Origin: Omphalotus guepiniiformis | Lineage: Eukaryota > Basidiomycota > Agaricomycetes > Agaricales > Omphalotaceae | DNA length: 64,000 bases | Reading direction: 5' to 3' | NCBI GenBank assembly: GCA_028554645.1 | Contig: JAQOOI010000080.1 | Span: 186,001 to 250,000, forward strand | Shown here: positions 56,529 through 64,000 of the stretch, piece after piece | Numbering within the stretch: the first letter of the stretch is position 1 | How the letters are laid out: each line of letters opens with the position of its first letter | Notes under the pieces: model-generated | The model's input: only the letters and a program-made list of their open reading frames with translations | Database searches by the model: none | Told to the model about the DNA's origin: nothing | Translations under genes and position numbers: made by a program

Positions 56529-57160
56529 CGTGGAGAACGCTGAAGATGGGGGGGAAAGGAAGTCAGCACAACAGCCTCCTTCGCGTCACCCTGTGGTATA
56601 TATACCCCGGCTATGCGTAATTCACGAAATAAATCTTGATGAGCATGCTGATCTCTCCTTCTGTGTTGACCAGATTACACGCGCTAGTCAAGATTGCGCA
56701 TGGTGCAGGTAGTAGGCGGATAGATAGGGCGACTCGGCACCGGCCGGGCCTTTTCTATTTTAGGAACTTCAGGTCGCGTGACTGTATTCACAGCCACAGG
56801 AGCTTAGGACGCAGGAGAAAATTGGCAGAGGAATTACTTTCAACAATGTATTGCTACCGACAACCAATATCATCTTGTGAAGGACTACATCAGATTCAGA
56901 GGCATTTCTTCTGCTCGGCCAGTACCCGGCCCCGAGGGAGGAGCGAGCTGGAATCGGATCCAGCTGAGAAGCGTGCACGAATAGCCACTAGTAAAAGCAT
57001 GCAACAGCTTTGTCCGCGAGAATCAAAGCATGAAAAAGCCCGACTTAAACCCGTCAGACGGAGATATAACGTGTATTTCTGGTGATATTGCTCTAGATCT
57101 AGTATGCCCTGACGGAGTCTAGATGAAATCTTTAATCAATCGCCGGAGGGGATCATACAA
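56529..57160. other. Intergenic, no gene seen
   Basis: Holds the carboxypeptidase promoter (minus strand) and the 3' flank of the pdxT gene. The open frame at 56636-57085 lacks a recognisable domain and splice support. Confidence 0.5.
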
Positions 57161-58093
57161 TCATACGGTCCTTTTCTCAGGACTGAGAACACATTCCCGA
57201 ATAAAGTATTCATGAAATCGATCATCCTGTGTTAATTCAGGATGGAATGTCGTCAGGAGGTGCCTTCCCTGCCGCAGTGCTACGATTGTTTGAGCTTCCG
57301 TGTTATTTTCAGAGTCAGAGTTGATAAGGGACTGCGGAAGCACATCGGGTGGTAAACGAGCGATGACCTCGATTGGGGAATCGTCAGCGGAGGGTGTGAT
57401 TGAGAGCACGACCTAGGAACAAAAGTGATTTATTTCAATGGAATGTAGAGTGAGAAGCCATATGCACGTACTGGAGCACGAATGAAGACGCCCGTGAACG
57501 GAATTTCTGGGTTCCGCAGCCCTTGAACGGAGAGAGGTGCTTCAAAAGATTCTATCTATATTGAAGGTCAATCAGCGCGATGTGAGAAAGGGAATGATAT
57601 CAATGTCTACGCTTACTTGAGAGCCCCAACCATTTCGAGCTATGCTGACTGACATTCCATGAAGTAGTTCCTGACCACCTTTCTTTGCTCCAGTGACGGA
57701 TCGTGATAGTAGTATTGCTCCTGCGCATGTACCCCAAATTGGTTTGGTTTTTGTGAACTCTTTCAGTGGTTCTAGTAGTCCCGCAAGCTTCGCCAGTAAT
57801 GCGATTGTGGTGGATTCTTTTGAGTGACAATATTAAAGGCAAGTAAGAATCCATTCAACATTCACGACTTACCTCCGCCCGGTATAATTAAAGCGTCACA
57901 TTTCGCCAAATCCTCTGGATTACGAACTAGGATAACGTGTATTTTCCTGTTCAAGTCTAACCTCTGGATAGAAGCCTGGTGTTCTATAAAGGCACCCTGC
58001 ATAGCTGATGGAGGTAAGCACATTGGAATAGATTTTATGGAGTTACACACCAAGTATGCCGACTGCTACCTCTTGCTCGATTTCGAAGGCCAT
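57161..58093 (-). CDS. pdxT: Pyridoxal 5'-phosphate synthase glutaminase subunit PdxT (Sno-type)
   Basis: Releases ammonia from glutamine and passes it to the PdxS/Snz subunit, which makes pyridoxal phosphate from pentose and triose phosphates in the cytosol. Exons 58093-58051, 58004-57873, 57816-57617, 57555-57472 and 57412-57161 give 236 residues, the normal size. Motifs: [30 protein letters not shown] with the nucleophile Cys at about 89, [13 protein letters not shown], and TTFHPELT with His 210 and Glu 212 completing the triad. All are intact. The partner PdxS gene is not in the window. Confidence 0.92.
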
Positions 58094-58749
58094 TTGTACG
58101 AAGTATTAGAAGGATAAGTTAATCTAGAGTGACAAAAGCTTTAGAGTTAAGATAGAAATACAATCAACGAAGATCAGCTGCAAGATGAGAAATTTGAGAG
58201 CAGAAAGAGATAAAGAGGAAAAGAGAAACTTTCAAAGCGCGTTCGACTCATCCATAGATCACGTGCCGTGTGATACACTTGCCGGTCGGCAAAAGCGCCG
58301 GCGGCCTGCTCATCACTTGGACGCGGATTTTTACCCAAACCTCAGACTCAGAGCTCTTGAAGGGGCACATGTAAGTGTGCGACACCCTTTCTCCCATTGA
58401 CACCGTCGTACTGCGTAGAAATTGCATAGCTGGCGCTTCAAGGCATGGTTTGAATTGGTACAATCTACTATGTATTCTCTAGACTTTGACCTCAACGACA
58501 ACAGATCCTTACCCATTGCCATCAAAGTGTGAAAACATCGTTGATGCGATTGCTATCAACCACAAGCCAGGAACCGGAACAACATTACAGAGCCTAGAGG
58601 CGGGGGTATTCAAGCCAGGGGTCTTATATTCTTTACATCCTCCTCTTCCTCCAGTGATCTTGACCTCACCCCTACGTCGTAGCTAGCATCGTTGCGGCTA
58701 TATTCACTTCGCAAGAATTTTCGAACCTAGGTGTTGGTAAGGGAGAATC
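58094..58749. other. Intergenic, no gene seen; upstream region of GPI copy B
   Basis: Contains a block at about 58540-58600 (GATGCGATTGCTA) that recurs upstream of copy C near 62135, so the promoter regions of copies B and C derive from one duplication. Confidence 0.5.
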
Positions 58750-59634
58750 ATGTTCCGCGAAGGAATCTTTTTAGTCCTTACAATATGCGGTCTTGCTGGT
58801 GAGCGAAAGAGATCCTTGACAATCAATGCATTCCGAAGCGCTAACCTCTGTCATTGACAACGCGACGTTCGTTCTATCCATTTACTCATCCTAGTCCATG
58901 CAATCCCACAAGCCACACCAACCCTAACTACAATAGCACTCCTCGGCGTTAACCCACCTGGTCGGACCCCTCTCCCATCTCAGAGCCAGAATTCGTTCGT
59001 TCATGTTTCGATCACGTATGATATCGTTGGGGTTAGCTCTGGGTCAGACGGGAGCGAAACGACGTTTTCAAGAGGGCTCGTTTATAGCGCCGACGCCCCG
59101 ACTACGATTACGATTACGAGTGCAGGAACGACTATAACGACTACGACACCTTTTTTAGTACAAACGCAGAACAGTGAGTTTTTCCGGTTCGTGTCAGCCA
59201 CATTTATTCATGCCCTCCGTCGCGTGTTAGTCACGATAATCGAATCTTCAGGAGGAATGAAGGTATCCATCTCCGGATCCATCTCCGGAAACCCCATCGT
59301 CGTCGGTGAATACGAAAGCTGCACCTTTGGCTCAGATGGCACAGGTGGTTGTTATATTGAAGTGCAAGACATCGAAGAACGTTTGACTGGCAGTTCACTT
59401 ACTGCGAGTCTTGCTGGTACTATCACGACGAGCTTCAGTGGCGGGGATATCACTACGGTTGGACTTGTCACTGCGACGCTGCCGTTGACGCTTGCTGCTT
59501 CTGCGAGCTCTTCGAATGCTGCTGTGGGCGGTAGATTTGTACGTGGAGGTCCAAGGGAAGGGTCGAGGAGTGTTGGGTGGTTTATGGGCGTCATTGTGCT
59601 GCCGTTTGCGATCGTTCTTGCGACGTCGTTGTAA
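58750..59634 (+). CDS. GPI-anchored-type secreted protein (copy B)
   Basis: Exons 58750-58798, 58895-59173 and 59231-59634 give 243 residues. Signal peptide (FLVLTICGLA) and a Thr/Ser-rich beta-type ectodomain with ITYDIVGVSSGSDGSETT, TIIESSGGMK and GEYESCTFG..GTGGCY (two cysteines). A C-terminal hydrophobic tail (SVGWFMGVIVLPFAIVLA) after a Ser/Asn-rich spacer fits a GPI attachment signal. Probably a cell-wall or surface protein of unknown role. It is followed 378 bp later by F-box copy 3, the same order and spacing as copy A and F-box copy 1 on the other strand. Confidence 0.8.
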
Positions 59635-60012
59635 TTTGAATCTACAAAACGGAATCTTGCTACCTAGTGTGGCTTGAGGTTTTGAGGATTCAACTGGAAG
59701 GAATGAAGGACGTGAAGGATGTAGTCACTTCATGGACTTCATACTTGTACTAATCTAGAATATCGTGGGTCGTTCCCGTAGCTGCGTATGAGATAGGAAC
59801 GAGTTGTTTTGGCTGCGTGTGAGCTCTCTGAGTCGCAAGACCTGAGGCTGAGGCTTATTGAAGTTAGAGCGTGGATTGTTTGCGCTTTTTAGTAGTTCGC
59901 CGGCCCTGAAGTATGGACAATTGCTTACGTGATGATTCGCCTCGAGGTTACGCTCAGGCCAGTTCAATACATTCTCTATCTCTGATTCTTGCACTGATCT
60001 CGCATTACTGCC

Positions 60013-61599
60013 ATGTCCACAGTGCAGGTCGACGTTGACGCCTCCGACGCTCTTATATCTAATTTCTCATCTCGTATGATACCGCAGCTCCGCAGTTTTC
60101 CTACCACTATTCCAACCACTGAGCTCCAGAATCTTTCTCACCTCGTCTCTGCGAAGAACAATCGCGTGGAGGAAGAAATTCGAAAGCACGAAGCCGAGAT
60201 TAGCAGACTTAGGTCTGCAGTCATTGCCCTGGAAAACAAGAGGAAAGGCTTGGAAAGATTCTCAGCTGCTTGTCGATCTCTGTTGAATCCTATCCGCCGT
60301 CTTCCTGTAGAAATCTTGAGGAAAATATTTCTACACCTGGGCGACTGCATCCAAGTTCAACTCGGCTTGGTCCACGTGTTCTGTTCAGCGTTGACGTTAG
60401 CCGCGGTATGCGGTGCGTGGAGGAATCTAGCATTATCTACATCGGAGCTCTGGAATCAGATTTCCATTGTGTTCAACGGCACAGTACGTCTCAGAAGTTC
60501 AGAAGTATTGGTAAACATGGTATTGGAACGCTCAAGAAATGCGCCATTGGAGATCAGTCTTTCGGTTTCGTGGCCTTCACGACACCTACCACATCCAGCG
60601 GCAGTGTCTGCAATTGTGCAGTCCGTTGCTTCCCATTCTAATCACTGGCACCATGTTACTTTAGACCTTCCGAACCAGTTATATGATGAAGCCTGGAATC
60701 TCTCTGTCGGAAATCTTCCTTTACTCGAATCTCTGTCTTTAATCCGCGCTCCGCCCCCATCTGACTTCATCGCACCGAAGCTTCGGAATCTGGGTTTGTT
60801 CAGTAAAACCCCTCTGCCTACTCTGAAGCTTCCATGGCATCAGTTTTCAAAATTGAACCTAGACAGAGATTCATTCTCCGATATACTGGCGATTGTAAAC
60901 CTTTGCCCTAATCTTCAAAAGTTGTGTTTTGTTGGAAGGTTCCCAATGACTACAGGCATAACTCCTACTATGATTCACAACTTACAGGTACTTAAAATAA
61001 TAGAGCATCGTGCAGAACATACCTTCAAGACCGCGCTCAGCTCATTCACGCTGCCGCAATTATCCCGGCTGTGTCTAGACGCGTCTTTGCAGAGAATTAT
61101 CTGGAGTGACGAGGCTGAATGTTCTGTCAAAACTTTCCTACAACGTTCAGCGTGTACAATCACAACGCTGCAACTGGAAGGACTCTTCATGGTTATCTCG
61201 AACAGCCAGCTCATCTCTCTTCTCCGACTTCTACCATCTATCAAGGAGCTTGCTGTAACGCAATCTGAAAGCAGGGCGAATGCAACTGACGACGCGGATT
61301 CGCTCCTGACTTCCCTTAATTTCAATTCAGAATCTTTCAATCAACCCTTATTGCCAAAGTTGCAAAAAATCAAGTTGGGATGGTAGCATAGTGATACCCC
61401 GAGCCCCAAAGCTATCATCGGCTTTGTAAAATCGCGCTGGCTTCCTGATCTAGATCTTGCGTACGATTCTGACATGCGAGTTAACTGCCTTAAGTCAGTT
61501 GCCTTCGAATTTCTTGATGATGTCGTTGATTACGACGCCTTTTCACCTTTGATGTGTCTACGGGATGCGGGACTGGAACTCACTATCACTGGCAGGTAG
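60013..61599 (+). pseudogene. F-box protein (copy 3), C-terminal nonsense codon
   Basis: Open from the ATG at 60013 (MSTVQVDVDASD) through the F-box (NPIRRLPVEILRKIFLHLG, about residues 95-115) and leucine-rich region to a TAG at 61384-61386. The frame then continues to TAG 61597-61599 with sequence matching the last 70 residues of copies 1 and 2 (RWLPDL...GLELTITG). The truncated product of 457 residues keeps the F-box and most repeats, so it may still work. Closest to copy 1 by the F-box block. Confidence 0.8.
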
Positions 61600-62308
61600 G
61601 CGGATGTTTGGCCAGCAATTTGAAAGCACTATGTACATAGTGTCAGTTACTCCGAGTCCCCCATCCATATGTTTTGTATGCCTCTGATTTCTTGAGGGTG
61701 TGTTCCTTTTTTTCTTAGTAGTTGATATATATTTGGTGTGGTGTTACTTGAATTGACTCTACCCTTACTGTCTCCGTCTCTTTTAACAACACCCCAAGGG
61801 TCGTCAATGAAAATGAATTGGGCTTTGTTCCAGGTCATGGACAGGCTACGGAGGTGCGTGCAACAGATCTACCGGTCAGCAAACTAGCGCCCTTACTCGA
61901 ACTCAGCGCATCTCTCCTACACATGAAACCGCACAAGTCAGAAACTAATATGATTATCGGAGGAAGTGATGCTGAGATGAGAGCCTGTGGGTCCCATAGT
62001 GGTAGGTCAATGTGTTCTCCGAGCCTAGGCCTGCTACGGAGACAACGTTCGGAAGGGGTGCCTGACCAACGACAACTGACATAGATCTCAACTGTTACCG
62101 AGACTCATCAAATGAAAGTATGGTCATTGATTGATGCGATTGCTACCAATTTGCTACCACAAGGCAGGAAGACCGAGCTTTAGATGCGGGAGTACCTGGG
62201 AGTACTTAAAAGTGGAAGAGTATCATGTTCTAGAGTACCTCGGCGCCAGAGCTTCGTCCAAACTTTGTGGCAGGATCGTCACCGCTATCCTTGCAAGAAA
62301 TTTCGAAC
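61600..62308. other. Intergenic, no gene seen
   Basis: Contains the 3' flank of F-box copy 3 (block at 61690-61810 similar to 23040-23140) and the presumed promoter of GPI copy C. Short open frames only. Confidence 0.5.
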
Positions 62309-63170
62309 ATGTTCAGCAAAGGCATTCTTTTAGTCCTTACGATACTGGGTCTTGAGGCAGGTGAGTGAAAGAACCTTAGCAGTCAATGAAGTGTTAACAA
62401 CCCGCGCTATTCATCCAGTTCATGCAATACCACAAGCCAGCACACCCACGTCAACCCTGGCTACGATAACACTTCTCGGAGTCAACCCACCGGGGTTCAT
62501 CGTTCCATCTCAGGACAGTAGCCTGAGTACGTTCTTTCATGCTTCGGTCACGTATGATATTGTCGGGGTTAGCTCTGGGTCAGATGGGAGTGAAACGACA
62601 ATTTCAGAAGGCGCATTTTTGAGTGTCGACTCCCCGACTACAATTACGAGTGCAGGAGCGACTATAACGACTATTGCGAGCAATCCTTATTGGGTGGAAA
62701 CGGATTACGGTGAGTTTTCGTGTCTATTTAACGTTCTCATCCTTCAATTCAAGTATATCATCCCATAAGCCACAATAATCGAATCTTCAGGAGGAATGAA
62801 GATGTCCGTCTCTTATTATATTTCCTTCGATGCCGCCTATACAGTGGGAGAGTACGAAAGCTGTACCTTTGGCTCAGACGGGACGGGTGGATGTTATGAA
62901 GAAGACCAAAACATCGAGGAAAGTTTGTCTGGCAGTTTAACTGCTACGAGTACTGGGACTTTCACGACGAGTTTCAGTGGAAGTATCACAACGCTTGGAT
63001 ATGTTACAGCGACGCTGCCGTTGACGCTGGCTGCTCCTGCGAGCCAGACGAGCTCTTCGAATGGTGCGGTGGGGGCTAAACATGTACGTCTAGGGGAAGG
63101 GTCGAGGAGTGTTGGGTGGTTTATGGGTGTTCTGCTCCCGTTTGCTATCGTTTTTGCGATGTTGTTATGA
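62309..63170 (+). CDS. GPI-anchored-type secreted protein (copy C)
   Basis: Exons 62309-62360, 62419-62709 and 62770-63170 give 247 residues; introns sit in the same phases as in copies A and B. Signal peptide (ILLVLTILGLEA) and an ectodomain with the same SGSDGSETT, TIIESSGGMK and ESCTFGSDGTGGCY blocks. The anchor signal WFMGVLLPFAIVFAMLL is intact. The third acceptor is ATAAG rather than the TTAG used by the paralogues. It is the second full-length copy beside B. Confidence 0.8.
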
Positions 63171-63448
63171 TTTCATCTTTGCAAAGCAGAGGTCCTGCCA
63201 CATATTGATTTGAGACCTACCGCCGAGTGAAGAAATTCTGTCCACCGAACTTCAATTTTCGACTCGACGCTCAGAGAACACGGAGATAATGGGAACAAGA
63301 CGAGAGCTTACTCTCCAATACCGTCGCAGAGACCCTCCTGAAGCCAGAAACCCAGATCTGTGTTGAAGGTCGTATCAAAAGGTCTTGAATGAATGAAAGT
63401 CTATTAGTACAACGCATATACAAAGGCACGTCCAAAATCCACTAAGTA

Positions 63449-64000
63449 TCACCAATCAGAAAATCCAACAATCTTGCCATCCCAGCTCCACCAGATCATC
63501 TCGTCATCTTCCTCTTCATCCTCCTCCTCCACCTCTTCGCGATCCCCGGGTACCTGCATCGGTGTCCTTCCAGTAACCCATACACCTTCGACCTGAATCT
63601 TGTGACCACGCTTCGAAATGCTTTTCAGCCCGCCCTGTGAATGGGGCGCCTGGGCGTGTTCACCTATGTCGGATTTTGAAAACCCTGCTTCGTGTTGAAA
63701 CTCGCTGAGAGAATTTTCCAACGAGTTGGTGACGTTTTGACGAGGAACCCATGCGGGGTGCTTGAATCGGCGGGGTGCTCGAAGGAGAATGTGTGTTTGC
63801 GTGGGAGCTTGAATGTTTATATGAGCATACAATCCAGTAACAAAAGCAATAGGAAAGATGGACTACTCACCGAGTTCAGCGGCCATACCGTATCCTTCAG
63901 CATCAGCTGTGGCAAGAGTACGTGATAATAATCGATCGGCTGTACGGATTACTTGTTGTTCCTGGGCGTGAGGATGCACAGGCATTAAAGTCGGTTTCGA
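63449..64000 (-). CDS. C-terminal part of a gene of unknown function, cut by the window edge
   Basis: Two exons, 64000-63871 (open to the window edge) and 63807-63449, joined across a GTGAGT...TCAAG intron, give about 162 residues of the C-terminus. The visible part has a helical segment, a basic middle, an acidic run (EEVEEEDEEEDDE) and ends in Trp-rich sequence (MIWWSWDGKIVGFSDW). I do not recognise the family. The start lies outside the window. Confidence 0.6.

Noticed and set aside
56636..57085. Plus-strand frame of 149 codons between the carboxypeptidase and pdxT
   Set aside because: Composition is arginine-rich and low in structure, with no splice signals or domain. It probably arose by chance in a GC-richer spacer.

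Overview
The window looks like genomic DNA of a filamentous basidiomycete, probably an Agaricomycete. Host genes carry many short introns (about 45-80 bp, GT..AG) and tiny exons. The families are typical of mushroom genomes: UstYa/DUF3328 proteins, orphan 7-TM proteins, F-box proteins, GPI-anchored proteins, a small secreted HsbA-like protein and an S10 carboxypeptidase. The repeats are fungal retrotransposons (a Ngaro tyrosine-recombinase element, a Ty3 chromovirus and a second Ty3/gypsy family). Exon maps were derived by eye from splice consensus and reading-frame continuity. No homology search was run.

Layout. 1-5.8 kb: an AT-rich accessory block with two convergent UstYa-like genes, a beta/gamma-crystallin-like secreted protein, a membrane-anchored protein and a 7-TM protein. 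6-9.3 kb: a region I could not resolve into genes. 9.3-16.1 kb: ordinary host genes (a nuclear protein with SUMO-interaction-like motifs, a 708-residue membrane protein, a small membrane protein, an O6-alkylguanine-DNA alkyltransferase). 16.4-46.3 kb: a 30-kb retrotransposon block. It holds a complete Ngaro element with split direct repeats (16390-23008), 307 bp of host DNA, then a chromovirus (23316-46341, TSD ATTCT). The chromovirus was itself hit twice: by a solo LTR in gag (24304-26148) and by a 15-kb Ty3/gypsy element in the protease region (27013-42097, minus strand). 46.4-52 kb and 58.7-63.2 kb: inverted and tandem copies of an F-box gene plus a GPI-anchored-protein gene. Between them lie an HsbA-like secreted protein, a 16-exon serine carboxypeptidase and the PdxT glutaminase of vitamin B6 synthesis. 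The right edge cuts a gene of unknown function.

The most unusual object is the inner 15-kb element. Its gag, protease and polymerase lie on the minus strand. Between integrase and 3' LTR it carries two six-exon genes on the opposite strand, predicted to encode nuclear proteins (one with a near-Zn2Cys6 cysteine cluster). Because they are antisense to the genomic RNA, their introns would not be spliced out during retrotransposition. Each cargo gene has one Gln-to-stop change of the C-to-T type, gag has an in-frame TGA, and pol has a CA-repeat frameshift. The two LTRs nevertheless look almost identical, which suggests a defective copy mobilised in trans. Candidate -1 ribosomal frameshift heptamers sit at all three gag/pro/pol junctions of the two Ty3 elements, and the chromovirus shows the hallmarks of self-primed reverse transcription.

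Other points are two apparently mutated splice sites (alkyltransferase donor, HsbA-like acceptor), an 8-nt microexon in the carboxypeptidase, and a 20-copy octamer repeat inside an F-box reading frame where copy number sets the frame.
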